In this document: positions 1 through 8,442 of the stretch, piece after piece | How positions within the stretch are numbered: the first letter of the stretch is position 1 | How the letters are laid out: each line of letters begins with the position of its first letter | Source: UBA7887 sp964408735 | Lineage (GTDB): Bacteria; Pseudomonadota; Alphaproteobacteria; UBA7887 | Direction: 5' to 3' | Assembly (NCBI GenBank): GCA_964408735.1 | Contig: CAYPAX010000007.1 | Span: 1-64,000, forward strand | Length of the DNA: 64,000 nt | The notes under the pieces: generated by a model | The model's input: the letters and a program-made list of their open reading frames with translations, nothing else | Database searches by the model: none | Told to the model about the DNA's origin: nothing | Made by a program: the position numbers and the translations under genes

Positions 1-54
1 AAAGGGGTCAAAATTGGACGCCGATAGGGGGTCAATGTTCAATGCCGATTGACA
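1..54. mobile_element. Probable terminal end of an IS21-family insertion sequence
   Basis: Two imperfect copies of a 23-24 bp unit lie in tandem at 4-26 and 28-50; both begin GGGGTCAA and share the core GCCGAT. The second copy ends in TGACA at 50-54. Tandem terminal repeats and a CA end are known of IS21-type elements, where they bind the transposase. The next base starts the interrupted reading frame of a ferredoxin-like subunit, so the element end is placed at 54. No istA or istB gene is inside the window, so the family call rests only on these repeats. Confidence 0.5.
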
Positions 55-58
55 TGCC

Positions 59-472
59 GTGGAGGATGGCACGCCGCTGCTCTGGGTGCTGCGCGACCAT
101 CTCGACCTCACCGGGGCCAAATATGGCTGCGGCATCGCCCAGTGCGGCTCGTGCACAGTGCATATCGATGGCGAGGCCGTGCGCTCCTGTGTGTTGCCCG
201 TGGATGCGCTCACGGGCGAGGAGAAGATCGTCACCATCGAAGGCCTGTCGACGGACGGCAGCCATCCCGTGCAGCGGGCCTGGGCCGAGCTCGACGTGCC
301 GCAGTGCGGCTATTGCCAGACCGGCATGATCATGGCGGCGGCGGCGCTGCTCGCGGAGACCCCGAAGCCGAGCGACGAGGACATCAACGAGCAAATCACC
401 AATATCTGCCGCTGCGGCACTTTCAACCGGGTCCGGCGCGGGATTCATCGCGCTGCCGAGATCAAGGGCTGA
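59..472 (+). CDS. iorA: (2Fe-2S) subunit of an aldehyde/isoquinoline oxidoreductase-type molybdenum hydroxylase, 5'-truncated
   Basis: Small iron-sulfur subunit that passes electrons from the molybdenum subunit encoded next to it. The plant-ferredoxin cluster motif CGIAQCGSC with a following C is near residues 24-44, and the second cluster motif CGYCQTG plus CRC is near 83-86 and 121-123, as in the IorA family. IorA proteins are about 150 residues and start with a beta strand before the DGTPLLWVLR segment; here only a GTG precedes VEDGTPLL and an in-frame TGA lies at 50-52. The missing 15-18 residues would have lain where the IS-like end now is. No ribosome binding site is visible before the GTG, so the protein may not be made. 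Confidence 0.8.
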   Translation: MEDGTPLLWVLRDHLDLTGAKYGCGIAQCGSCTVHIDGEAVRSCVLPVDALTGEEKIVTIEGLSTDGSHPVQRAWAELDVPQCGYCQTGMIMAAAALLAETPKPSDEDINEQITNICRCGTFNRVRRGIHRAAEIKG

Positions 473-486
473 GGGAGGGCGAGACC

Positions 487-2664
487 ATGACAAAGACACT
501 TAGCCTGACCCGGCGCGGGTTCGTCATCGGCGCTGCCGCAACGGGCGCCGGCCTCTCGATCGGCTTCTCTCTTCAGGGCGCGAGCGGCGAAGCGCATGCC
601 GCGGAGACGCCGGAGATCAACGCCTGGGTGGTGATCCATCCCGACGACACGGTCGTGATCCGCATCGCGCGCTCGGAAATGGGCCAAGGCACCTTGACCG
701 GGCTCGCACAATTGGTCGCGGAAGAGCTCGAATGCGACTGGTCGAAGGTAACAACGGAGTATCCCACACCAGGCCAGAATCTGGCGCGCGACCGCGTCTG
801 GAAGAATTTCTCCACCGGCGGCAGCCGCGGCATTCGCCAAAGCCATCTCTATGTGCGCGAAGGGGGCGCGGCGGCCCGGCTCATGCTGATCGAGGCGGCG
901 GCCAACGTCTGGGCCGTTCCGGAAGCAGAGTGTCACGCGGCGGAAAGCGTGATTACCCATGCGCCGTCAGGCCGCACGACCACCTATGGTGCGGTCGCAA
1001 CCGCCGCGGCGGCACTGCCGATGCCGCTTGATGTCACGCTGAAGGATCCCAGCGACTGGAAGATCGCCGGCAAGCCCCTGCCACGCCTCGATACTCGCGA
1101 CAAGCTGACCGGGCAGCAGATCTACGGCGCCGACATGAAATTGCCCGGCATGCTGAGCGCCGCCATCAAGGCCTGCCCCGTCTTCGGCGGCACACTCGCC
1201 GCGTTCGACGACGCGGCCGTGCGCGCCATGCCCGGCGTGCGCGATGTCGTGGCCGTCGGCGAGGATGCCGTTGCCGTGGTGGCCGACACCTGGTGGCGCG
1301 CCAAGACGGCCTTGGAGGCGCTGCCGATCCGCTGGGACGAAGGGCCCCATGCCGACGTCACAAGCACCACGATCGATGCCTTCCTGGAAAAGGGGCTCGG
1401 CGCCGATGAGGCCTTCGTGGGCAACGCGGTGGGTGATGCCAAGGCGGCGATCGCCGCCGCGGCGACGGTGGTCGAGGCCGACTACAGCTACCCGTACCAG
1501 AACCACGCGACGATGGAGCCGATGAATGCAACGGCGCTCTGGACCCCCGAAAAGTGCGAGGTCTGGTGCCCAACCCAGAACGGCGAAGCGGCGTTCGCCG
1601 CCACCGTCGAGGCAGCGGAACTGCCAGTCGAGCGTTGCGATGTGCACAAGCTCCATCTCGGCGGCGGCTTCGGCCGACGCGGCGCCTTTCATGAATATGT
1701 GCGCCAGGCCGTGCTCATCGCCAAGCAAATGCCCGGGGTTCCGGTGAAGCTGCTGTGGACGCGCGAAGAAGACATGACGCACGGCCACTACCATCCCATC
1801 ACCAAGGCGCGGCTTGCGGGTGGATTGGACGAGAACGGCGAACTCGTCGGTTTGCGTGTGCGCCTGTCAGGGCAATCGATCCTGGCCGCCGTGAGGCCGA
1901 CGCGCATGCGCGAGGACGGTGCCGACCCGATCACCTTCCAGGGCCTGTTATCCGGAGGCGACCACGGCTTCATATACAGCGTGCCCAACCTGTTGGCAGA
2001 CCACGCCATGCGCAATCCCCATGTGCCGCCAGGCTTCTGGCGTGGCGTCAACATCAACCAGAATGCGATCTACCTCGAGTGCTTCCTGGACGAGCTGGCG
2101 CACGCGGCGGGCAAGGATGCGCTCGCCTTTCGGCAAAAGCTCCTGGCCGACGAACCGAAAGCGCTGGCGGTGCTGAATGCGGTGGCCGAACGCGCCGGCT
2201 GGGGCACGCCGGCGCCGGCCGGGGTGCATCGCGGGCTTGCCGTGTGCAAGGCGTTCGCGAGCTACATCGCGTCCTGTGCCGAGGCTTCGGTCGCCGAAGA
2301 CGGAACCCTTACCGTGCACCGTATCGTCGCCGCCACCGACAGCGGCCATGTGGTCAACCCGCAGCAAGTCGAGGCGCAGGTCGAAGGCTCTTTCGTCTAC
2401 GGGCTTTCCGCCTTGCTCTATGGCGCCTGCACGGTCAAGGCCGGGCGCATCGAGCAGGAGAACTTCGACACGTACAACTCGCTGCGTATCGCAGAAATGC
2501 CGGCGGTCGAGACCATCGTCATGCCGTCGGGAGGCTTCTGGGGCGGCGTCGGCGAGCCCACCATCGCGGTGGCGGCGCCGGCGGTGCTGAACGCCATTTT
2601 CCGCGCGACCGGCAAGCGCATCCGGCATTTCCCCCTCAGGAATGCCGATTTGAGTGCCGCGTGA
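487..2664 (+). CDS. iorB: Molybdopterin-binding subunit of isoquinoline 1-oxidoreductase-type hydroxylase
   Basis: Large catalytic subunit (725 aa) of a xanthine-oxidase-family molybdenum hydroxylase that hydroxylates aldehydes or N-heterocycles. The start is the ATG at 487, after a GGGAGGG-type ribosome binding site. The protein opens with a twin-arginine signal (RRGFVIGAAATGAG), so it is exported folded to the periplasm with its partner. The molybdopterin-contact motif LGGGFGRRG is near residues 391-399, and the C-terminal GVGEPTIAVAAPAV near 688-700 carries the conserved glutamate of the family. It is 14 bp downstream of the Fe-S subunit and 7 bp before soxX. The substrate cannot be read from the sequence; isoquinoline is only the family name. 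Confidence 0.88.
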   Translation: MTKTLSLTRRGFVIGAAATGAGLSIGFSLQGASGEAHAAETPEINAWVVIHPDDTVVIRIARSEMGQGTLTGLAQLVAEELECDWSKVTTEYPTPGQNLARDRVWKNFSTGGSRGIRQSHLYVREGGAAARLMLIEAAANVWAVPEAECHAAESVITHAPSGRTTTYGAVATAAAALPMPLDVTLKDPSDWKIAGKPLPRLDTRDKLTGQQIYGADMKLPGMLSAAIKACPVFGGTLAAFDDAAVRAMPGVRDVVAVGEDAVAVVADTWWRAKTALEALPIRWDEGPHADVTSTTIDAFLEKGLGADEAFVGNAVGDAKAAIAAAATVVEADYSYPYQNHATMEPMNATALWTPEKCEVWCPTQNGEAAFAATVEAAELPVERCDVHKLHLGGGFGRRGAFHEYVRQAVLIAKQMPGVPVKLLWTREEDMTHGHYHPITKARLAGGLDENGELVGLRVRLSGQSILAAVRPTRMREDGADPITFQGLLSGGDHGFIYSVPNLLADHAMRNPHVPPGFWRGVNINQNAIYLECFLDELAHAAGKDALAFRQKLLADEPKALAVLNAVAERAGWGTPAPAGVHRGLAVCKAFASYIASCAEASVAEDGTLTVHRIVAATDSGHVVNPQQVEAQVEGSFVYGLSALLYGACTVKAGRIEQENFDTYNSLRIAEMPAVETIVMPSGGFWGGVGEPTIAVAAPAVLNAIFRATGKRIRHFPLRNADLSAA

Positions 2665-2671
2665 TGGGGTG

Positions 2672-3130
2672 ATGGCAATGCCGGCGGCTCGGTGCGCTGC
2701 GTGGTGGCTGCCGATTGCGCTGCTGATGACAAACGGCGCTGCTGCGGAGCCGGTGGTCGGCGACACCATTCCGGAGGCCTTGAGCGATAGCCCCGGCGAT
2801 GCCGCCAACGGTCAAACTGTCTTCGTCGATCGCGACCGCGGTCATTGCGTGTTGTGTCATCGCGTGGCTGGACTCGACGAGCCGTTTCAGGGAGACATCG
2901 GCCCTGACCTGTCGGCCGTCGGCGAGCGCTTGAGTCCGGCGCAGATGCGCCTTCGCCTGGTCGATCCGACACGGCTCAACCCGGACACGGCCATGCCCGC
3001 CTATCACCGAACGCACGATCTCCGCCAAGTCGCCGAAGCCTATGTCGGCGTGCCCGTGCTGACGGCGCAGGAGGTCGAGGATGTGGTGGCCTATCTCGCA
3101 ACCCTGCGGCGCCAGGAGACGGTGGAGTGA
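2672..3130 (+). CDS. soxX: SoxX-like monohaem c-type cytochrome
   Basis: Electron-accepting cytochrome that in thiosulfate-oxidising Sox systems pairs with SoxA. About 152 aa with a signal peptide (WWLPIALLMTNGAAA), one haem motif CVLCH near residues 59-63 and a likely methionine ligand in TAMPAYH near 109, as in SoxX. The start could be GTG 2654, ATG 2672 or ATG 2678; 2672 avoids overlap with the upstream gene and keeps the signal peptide. It is followed with a 4-bp overlap by soxY. No soxB, soxC or soxD is present nearby, so a complete Sox pathway is not encoded here. Confidence 0.8.
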   Translation: MAMPAARCAAWWLPIALLMTNGAAAEPVVGDTIPEALSDSPGDAANGQTVFVDRDRGHCVLCHRVAGLDEPFQGDIGPDLSAVGERLSPAQMRLRLVDPTRLNPDTAMPAYHRTHDLRQVAEAYVGVPVLTAQEVEDVVAYLATLRRQETVE

Positions 3131-3582
3131 CCAAAGCATCAACCAGACGGGGCTTCATGATCGGTGCAGGGGCAGCCATCGTCACGCTGCGCGCCCTGCC
3201 TGTCCAAGCGACGCCGGAGAGCATGAAGGCCGCCATCAATGCGGCCTTCGGCGATGCCGCCATCCAAGAAGGAAAAGTCACCGTTACCCTGCCGCCGATC
3301 AGCGAGAACGGGAACTCGGTCGGTCTGACGGTCGAAGTCGATTGCGCCATGACCGAGGCGGATCATGTGCGTTCGATCCATGTGTTCTCGGAGCAGAACC
3401 CGCTGCCTGACGTGGCACGCTACCATCTCAATGCGAGGTCGGGCCGGGCACGGCTGACGACGCGAATTCGCCTCGCCGACTCCCAAGCCATCGTCGCCGT
3501 CGCGACCATGAGCGACGGCACGCTCTGGTCGGGCTCGGCCAAGAGCATCGTTGCGCTCTCGGCCTGCGTTGATCTGATATGA
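3127..3582 (+). CDS. SoxY-related carrier protein with a non-GGCGG C-terminal arm
   Basis: Sulfur-carrier-like protein of 151 aa with a twin-arginine signal (STRRGFMIGAGAA) and the immunoglobulin-like SoxY fold region. Canonical SoxY ends in GGCGG, whose cysteine carries the sulfur substrate. Here the end is SIVALSACVDLI, with a single cysteine at residue 147 followed by four residues. This fits the annotated subgroup of SoxY paralogues with an AACIE-type arm rather than true SoxY. The GTG start overlaps the soxX stop by 4 bp; soxZ follows after 10 bp. The cargo carried on Cys147 is unknown; its company with a molybdenum hydroxylase suggests it is not plain thiosulfate. Confidence 0.75.
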   Translation: MTKASTRRGFMIGAGAAIVTLRALPVQATPESMKAAINAAFGDAAIQEGKVTVTLPPISENGNSVGLTVEVDCAMTEADHVRSIHVFSEQNPLPDVARYHLNARSGRARLTTRIRLADSQAIVAVATMSDGTLWSGSAKSIVALSACVDLI

Positions 3583-3592
3583 GGCAGGAGCA

Positions 3593-3913
3593 ATGACCAA
3601 GATCCGCCTTGCCGTGCCGGAGACCGCCAAAGCGGGCGAGGTCATCGAGATCAAGACCCTGATCGCCCATCCGATGGAAACGGGGTTTCGTCGCGACGCT
3701 GTCGGCAAGGCAATCCCGCGCGACATCATCACCGATTTCGCTTGCCTCTATAACGGCGAAGAGGTCTTCCGCGCCGCTTTCCAGCCGGCAGTGGCGGCCA
3801 ATCCGTATCTGACGTTCTTCACCACAGCGATGGACAGCGGTGAGTTGGTGTTTGTCTGGACAGATCAGCACGGCAACACCTATACCGACACCGCCTCGAT
3901 CACGGTCGAATGA
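3593..3913 (+). CDS. soxZ: SoxZ-like partner of the SoxY carrier
   Basis: Protein of 106 aa matching SoxZ in length and pattern: an N-terminal beta strand KIRLAVP, the segment GEVIEIKTLIAHPMETGFRRD, and the C-terminal LVFVWTDQHGNTYTDTASI. SoxZ forms a heterodimer with SoxY and lacks a signal peptide; it is usually exported with SoxY by the Tat system. There is a ribosome binding site (GCAGGAGCA) just before ATG 3593. Its stop overlaps the start of soxA by 4 bp (ATGA). Confidence 0.88.
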   Translation: MTKIRLAVPETAKAGEVIEIKTLIAHPMETGFRRDAVGKAIPRDIITDFACLYNGEEVFRAAFQPAVAANPYLTFFTTAMDSGELVFVWTDQHGNTYTDTASITVE

Positions 3914-4671
3914 ACGCCGTCCGCTCCGTAATTTTCGCAGCTTTCCTCTGGGCAAGCGCCGCCGCAGCGGACGAATTGCTGTCCGGCTATGCCTTTCAGT
4001 CTCCGGATACGCAGGCGCTGCAGGACGATCCCTTTGCCAACCCCGGAATGCTTTGGGTCGACGCCGGCAGGGATCTCTGGCAATACGCCGACGGCACCGC
4101 CGAAAAGGCATGTGCCGCATGCCATGGACCGGATGGCAATGAGATGGCAGGCGTCGCAGCACGCTATCCGGCTTATGACCGACAGGAACGACATCTGGTC
4201 AATCTGGAGCAGCGGATCAACCTGTGCCGCAGCCGCCATCAGGATGCGTCCCCGCTACCCTACGAATCGGAAGACCTGCTGTCGCTGACCGCTTTCGTTG
4301 CCCATCAATCGAATAGCATGTCCATCGATGTGAGCGTCGCTGGCGAGGCGCGGCCGTTTTTCGAGGCGGGCCGGGCCTACTACACGCAGCGACGGGGGCA
4401 GCTCAATCTCGCCTGCCGCCACTGTCATGAGGACAATGCGGGCAAGATGCTGCGCGGCGATCGCCTGAGCCAAGGCCACGCAAACGGCTACCCGACATAT
4501 AGGCTGGAATGGCAGACGCTCGGGTCATTGCATCGCAGGCTGCGTTTTTGCGACCGCGGCGTCCGCGCGGAGCCGCATGCCTTCGGTTCCTCCGAATATG
4601 TCAATCTCGAGCTGTTCCTGGCTTGGCGCGCGACTGGATTGAGAATCGAATCCCCGGCTGTCCGCCGCTAG
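3910..4671 (+). CDS. soxA: SoxA-like dihaem c-type cytochrome
   Basis: Periplasmic cytochrome (253 aa, signal peptide about residues 1-20) that with SoxX joins a sulfur substrate to the carrier cysteine and takes two electrons. Two haem motifs are visible, CAACH near 68-72 and CRHCH near 169-173. The cysteine of LRFCDRGVRAEP near 214 corresponds to the catalytic cysteine haem ligand of SoxA, so the ligation chemistry looks intact. It is the last gene of the operon; 34 bp later a convergent gene ends. Confidence 0.85.
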   Translation: MNAVRSVIFAAFLWASAAAADELLSGYAFQSPDTQALQDDPFANPGMLWVDAGRDLWQYADGTAEKACAACHGPDGNEMAGVAARYPAYDRQERHLVNLEQRINLCRSRHQDASPLPYESEDLLSLTAFVAHQSNSMSIDVSVAGEARPFFEAGRAYYTQRRGQLNLACRHCHEDNAGKMLRGDRLSQGHANGYPTYRLEWQTLGSLHRRLRFCDRGVRAEPHAFGSSEYVNLELFLAWRATGLRIESPAVRR

Positions 4672-4708
4672 AGCGCTTCATCATATAATCTCTCTGATGG
4701 ATGAGGCG

Positions 4709-5515
4709 TCACGTCGGGAGACCGTCGACGAAATCGAGCATGGCCTGGGCGGCGGCGGTGCCGTGGCTCAGGACCACGCCGTGGCGGGCATTGGCGCAGA
4801 GGAGCAGCTTCGCCCCGGGCACCCGCGAATGGGTCTCGGCTAGGGTCGGCGGCGACAGGAAGGGGCTCGAATCGCCGGCGATCATCAGCGTCGGCACGCT
4901 GATGCGGCCGAGCTCGTCCGACAAATCGACATCGGCCAGCATGTCGCCCTGGCCGAGCACCACGCTCGCGTCGCAGGCCGATTGGCAGGCGTGGAACCAG
5001 TCCCATTCGGCTTGGGCAATGCCGTTCGCGAAGAAGCGCCGGTCCATCATGGTCTCGGACCAGGCGGACATGCCGTCGCCCTCGATCTGCTCGCGCCAGG
5101 TACCGAGGCCCGAGACGGCGATGCCCTTATGCGGCGCGGTGCAGGAAATCAGGCTGAGGAGGGACTCACCGTGATGAATGGCGAGGTAATAGCCAAGCGC
5201 ACCGCCCATCGATTCGCCTACGTAATGAAAGCGCACGGCGCCCGCCGCCTCGGCCACCGCCAGGGCATCGGCGGCCAGGCCCGGTATCGACCAGTCGTAA
5301 CCCATGCCGGCCTCCGCCGAGCGGCCATAGCCGCGCACGTCGAAGCGCACCAGGCGAAAGCGCCGCGACAGGATCGGCCACCATTTGCACCAGATACGAT
5401 GGTCGATGCCGACGCCGTGGTGGAACAGCACCGTCTCGGGCGCGCGCTCCCACGGCGGCGTGAGGTCGATGATGTCGTACCAGATATTGCCGTGGGCGGT
5501 TTGCAGCGTGGCCAT
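4709..5515 (-). CDS. Alpha/beta-fold hydrolase
   Basis: Hydrolase of 268 aa. The oxyanion region HHGVGIDHRIW, the nucleophile elbow YVGESMGGALGY with Ser102, an acid in MIAGDSSPF and a C-terminal histidine in ANARHGVVLSHG give a complete catalytic triad. The start ATG at 5515 has an AGGGAGAG ribosome binding site about 8 bases upstream; a longer in-frame reading without such a site exists. It belongs to the wide group with 3-oxoadipate enol-lactonase and homoserine-acetyltransferase-like esterases; the substrate is unknown. It is divergent from the Nudix gene. Confidence 0.8.
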   Translation of the reverse strand: MATLQTAHGNIWYDIIDLTPPWERAPETVLFHHGVGIDHRIWCKWWPILSRRFRLVRFDVRGYGRSAEAGMGYDWSIPGLAADALAVAEAAGAVRFHYVGESMGGALGYYLAIHHGESLLSLISCTAPHKGIAVSGLGTWREQIEGDGMSAWSETMMDRRFFANGIAQAEWDWFHACQSACDASVVLGQGDMLADVDLSDELGRISVPTLMIAGDSSPFLSPPTLAETHSRVPGAKLLLCANARHGVVLSHGTAAAQAMLDFVDGLPT

Positions 5516-5622
5516 GCCATGTCTCTCCCTGAAAGCTGTCGGCGGAATTTGGTATAGGCGGAAGTGGCGTCCTTTGGCGAGCCCGCTATGATGGCGCTCC
5601 CCGCAACCCTGCCCGGACCGCC

Positions 5623-6297
5623 ATGCCCAGCTCGCCACGCCCCAAAGATGCCGCCACGCTCATATTGCTGCGCCACAGCCACGGCGCGGCCGAGGTGTTG
5701 CTTGGACAGCGCCATGCTCGGCACGCCTTCATGCCCAACCGCTACGTCTTTCCCGGCGGCCGGGTCGATGCCTATGACCACCGGGTGCGGGTGGCGAGCG
5801 AGCTTCGCCCCGAGGTCCGCGACCGTCTCGAGCGTGCGGCCACGTCGGCCCGCGCCCATGCGCTGGCGGTGGCGGCGGTTCGCGAAACCTGGGAGGAGAC
5901 CGGCCTGCTCCTGGCGCAACCGTTGCCTTACGGTATGCGCCCCACCACGCGGGCGCCTTGGGATGCGTTCAGCGAGCGCGGCCTGGCGCCGGCGTTGGAT
6001 TGCCTGGACTATATCTATCGCGCGGTGACTCCACCGGGGCGACCGCGGCGTTTCAATGCGCGCTTCTTCCTGGCCGATGCGGCCAATGCCACGGGCGAGC
6101 TGGGCGGCGATGGCGAGCTGCTGGACCTACGCTGGGTGCCGCTTGACGATGCGCTTTCGTTGCCGATTCCCCAGGTCACGCACCTGGTACTCGAGGAAGT
6201 GCGGCGCATCATGGAGACGCGCCCGGACATGCCCAAACACCGGCCGCTGCCGCGCTTTCAGACCGTCAACGGCCGCTTCGTCTTCGACCACGAATAG
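5623..6297 (+). CDS. Nudix hydrolase of the NUDT7/NUDT19-like type
   Basis: Protein of 224 aa that should hydrolyse a nucleoside diphosphate linked to another group, possibly a CoA derivative. The Nudix box is split by a long insertion: FPGGRVDAYD near 42-51 and the conserved RETWEETGLL near 87-96. Such long-insert Nudix proteins occur among peroxisomal CoA-diphosphatases of eukaryotes and their bacterial relatives; this is a family analogy only. It ends three bases before the convergent nfeD stop. Confidence 0.8.
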   Translation: MPSSPRPKDAATLILLRHSHGAAEVLLGQRHARHAFMPNRYVFPGGRVDAYDHRVRVASELRPEVRDRLERAATSARAHALAVAAVRETWEETGLLLAQPLPYGMRPTTRAPWDAFSERGLAPALDCLDYIYRAVTPPGRPRRFNARFFLADAANATGELGGDGELLDLRWVPLDDALSLPIPQVTHLVLEEVRRIMETRPDMPKHRPLPRFQTVNGRFVFDHE

Positions 6298-6300
6298 GCG

Positions 6301-6765
6301 CTATTCGTCCTCGATCCGCTCGACCTTGAGCACGGTGCCGTCGACGTCGACGACCTTGACCTCGGTACCGACCGGCATGTCCTCGCCCGCCACCAGCCAC
6401 AGGCTGTCGCCGACCCGCGCCCGGCCACGGCCGTTGCTGATGGGCTCAGCCAGAGTGTAGACACGGCCGATATGCTGGTCGCCGCGGCGGTTGAGGTCGG
6501 GCCTGTCCGTCTCGACCTGTCCCGGGCGCCAGAATTTGCGCCCGACATAGATGCTGGCGATCGAGAGTGCCGAGAACACCAGCAGTTGATAGCGCCAGTC
6601 GAACTCCGGCAAGGCCAGCAGCAGCAGGCCTGTGACGCCGGCCGAGACGCCGAGCCAGAGGAACAGGGTTCCCGGCAGCAGCACCTCGAGAATGATGAAG
6701 GCGACACCGGCGATCCACCAATGCCAGTATTGGACTTCGGTAAAGAAGGCAGGATCCATTTCCAT
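6301..6765 (-). CDS. NfeD family membrane protein (short form)
   Basis: Protein of 154 aa with two to three membrane helices in the first half (residues about 15-75) and a C-terminal OB-fold domain (about 85-154) ending in VDGTVLKVERIEDE. Short NfeD proteins act with SPFH-domain proteins in membrane microdomain organisation or quality control. The gene is 3 bp downstream of the SPFH gene, which is the standard partner arrangement, so the two are co-transcribed. Confidence 0.85.
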   Translation of the reverse strand: MEMDPAFFTEVQYWHWWIAGVAFIILEVLLPGTLFLWLGVSAGVTGLLLLALPEFDWRYQLLVFSALSIASIYVGRKFWRPGQVETDRPDLNRRGDQHIGRVYTLAEPISNGRGRARVGDSLWLVAGEDMPVGTEVKVVDVDGTVLKVERIEDE

Positions 6766-6768
6766 GGC

Positions 6769-7722
6769 TCAGGCGTCCCGGTTCCAGGGGCCGTCGCCGC
6801 CACGCGCGACGCCGGCCTGTTTGGCCAGCTCGGCAACACCGGCCACGGCGCCGATCACGCCGGAGGCCTCGAGCGGCATCAGCACCACCTTCTCGTTGTC
6901 GGCGCTGGCGATCCCCTGCAAGGCCTCGATATAGCGCTGGGCGATGAAATAGTTGATCGCCTGCACGTCGCCGGCGGCGATCGCCTCGGAGACCACTGTC
7001 GTCGCCTTGGCTTCGGCTTCGGCCGCGCGCTCGCGCGCCTCGGCCTCGCGGAAGGCGGCCTCGCGCTTGCCCTCGGCATCGAGCACCACGGCTGCCTTGG
7101 CGCCTTCGGCACGCAGGATTTGCGATTGCCGCTCACCCTCGGCCTCGAGGATCAAGGCCCGGCGCTCGCGCTCGGCCTTCATCTGCCGGGCCATGGAATC
7201 GACGAGGTCGCGCGGCGGCGAGATGTCCTTGATCTCGATGCGGGTGATCTTGACGCCCCAGGGATTGGTGGCCTCGTCGACCACGGTCAGGATGCGGCTG
7301 TTGATCTGCTCGCGCTGGGACAGCAGCTCGTCCAGATCCATCGAGCCCATCACCGTTCTCAGATTGGTCATGGTCAGGTTGATCGTGGCCAGTTCGAGAT
7401 TGTTGACCTCGTAGGCCGCCTTCGGCGCGTCGAGAATCTGGAAGAAGACGACGCCGTCGACCGTCACCATGGCGTTGTCCTTGGTGATGATCTCCTGGCT
7501 CGGCACGTCGAGCACCTGCTCCATCATGTTGAGCTTGGCGCCGATGCCGTCGACGATCGGCACGATAAGGTTGAGGCCAGGCCGCAGGGTCTTGGTGTAG
7601 CGCCCGAAACGCTCGACCGTGTATTCGCGGCCCTGGGGGACGGACTTGACCCCCATGAAAACCAGAATAACTGCCAGAACCAGGACCACGAGGACGAAAA
7701 TCGTCAAGCCGGTGGGTTCCAT
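6769..7722 (-). CDS. qmcA: SPFH/Band 7 domain protein (QmcA/stomatin-like)
   Basis: Membrane-anchored scaffold of 317 aa. One N-terminal membrane helix (LTIFVLVVLVLAVILVFMG) is followed by the SPFH domain (about 30-190, with VPQGREYTVERFGRYTKTL) and an Ala/Glu-rich coiled coil with repeated EAEGERQ and EAEARERAAEAEAKA (about 195-260). The start ATG at 7722 follows AGGGAACGG; a longer reading frame upstream lacks support. It is paired with nfeD downstream. Confidence 0.88.
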   Translation of the reverse strand: MEPTGLTIFVLVVLVLAVILVFMGVKSVPQGREYTVERFGRYTKTLRPGLNLIVPIVDGIGAKLNMMEQVLDVPSQEIITKDNAMVTVDGVVFFQILDAPKAAYEVNNLELATINLTMTNLRTVMGSMDLDELLSQREQINSRILTVVDEATNPWGVKITRIEIKDISPPRDLVDSMARQMKAERERRALILEAEGERQSQILRAEGAKAAVVLDAEGKREAAFREAEARERAAEAEAKATTVVSEAIAAGDVQAINYFIAQRYIEALQGIASADNEKVVLMPLEASGVIGAVAGVAELAKQAGVARGGDGPWNRDA

Positions 7723-7851
7723 TATCCGTTCCCTGTATGCTGTGCCAAAGTGGCGACCGGTCGGGGAGGGCAATTGTTAAGCGCCCTCCTCACTGGACTT
7801 ACGATAAAGTGGTACCGCGACAGACGAGTATCGGCAAGAGAGTGATAACGG

Positions 7852-8430
7852 ATGGTGGATTCTGACAAGAGCACGGATAAGGCTGGATCGGGCTATCACA
7901 TAGAGCAGGGGCGGATCGGGGACCTGGTCGGCGAGGTCATGACCCTGTTCGCCTCGATGCAGTCGTTTCGCCGGGGATTGGCGTCGATTCGCCATCCCAA
8001 GCAGGAAGAAGACCGCTTCGATACCATCGCCGACCAGCTCGACGCCATCATCGCCGCCACTGAGGAAGCCACCAATGTCATCATGGATGCGGTCGAGCGC
8101 ATCTCGGACATGATCATCGAGCGCCGTAGCGAGCTTGACGGTGCGGGCTTGAGCGAGTGGGCCGACGGCATCGACACCGAGTTCCAGAAGGTCTTCGAGG
8201 CCTGCTCGTTCCAGGACATCACCGGCCAGCGCATCGGCAAGGTGGTGGAAGAGCTCAAGTTCATGAACGACAAGCTCGCCTCCATGGTCGAGATCTGGGG
8301 TCCGGAGGCGCTGTCTGCGGAGCCTCTGGCAGACAAAAAGAAAGACGTGCCCGAGGGCGAGGTCCTGGAGGGCCCGGCCCTCGAAGGCAAGGGCGTCAGC
8401 CAGGGCGATATCGACAAGCTGTTCGACTGA
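7852..8430 (+). CDS. cheZ: Protein phosphatase CheZ-like
   Basis: Chemotaxis-type phosphatase (192 aa) that dephosphorylates CheY. The conserved motif FQDITGQRI near residues 119-127 contains the aspartate and glutamine that do the catalysis in E. coli CheZ. The rest is helical, consistent with the long four-helix bundle. The last residues SQGDIDKLFD resemble the CheY-binding C-terminal helix found in CheZ and FliM, after a flexible acidic linker. No other chemotaxis gene is in the window, so it is an isolated copy. Confidence 0.85.
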   Translation: MVDSDKSTDKAGSGYHIEQGRIGDLVGEVMTLFASMQSFRRGLASIRHPKQEEDRFDTIADQLDAIIAATEEATNVIMDAVERISDMIIERRSELDGAGLSEWADGIDTEFQKVFEACSFQDITGQRIGKVVEELKFMNDKLASMVEIWGPEALSAEPLADKKKDVPEGEVLEGPALEGKGVSQGDIDKLFD

Positions 8431-8442
8431 CGGCGCACACAG

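Noticed and set aside
49..486. Long open frame joined upstream of the molybdopterin subunit (871 codons in total)
   Set aside because: The first 146 codons are an out-of-frame shadow of the (2Fe-2S) gene; the Tat signal and ribosome binding site place the start at 487.
6472..7845. 457-codon frame on the plus strand opposite nfeD and the SPFH gene
   Set aside because: It is the His/Gly/Asp-rich antisense shadow of two clearly conserved genes.
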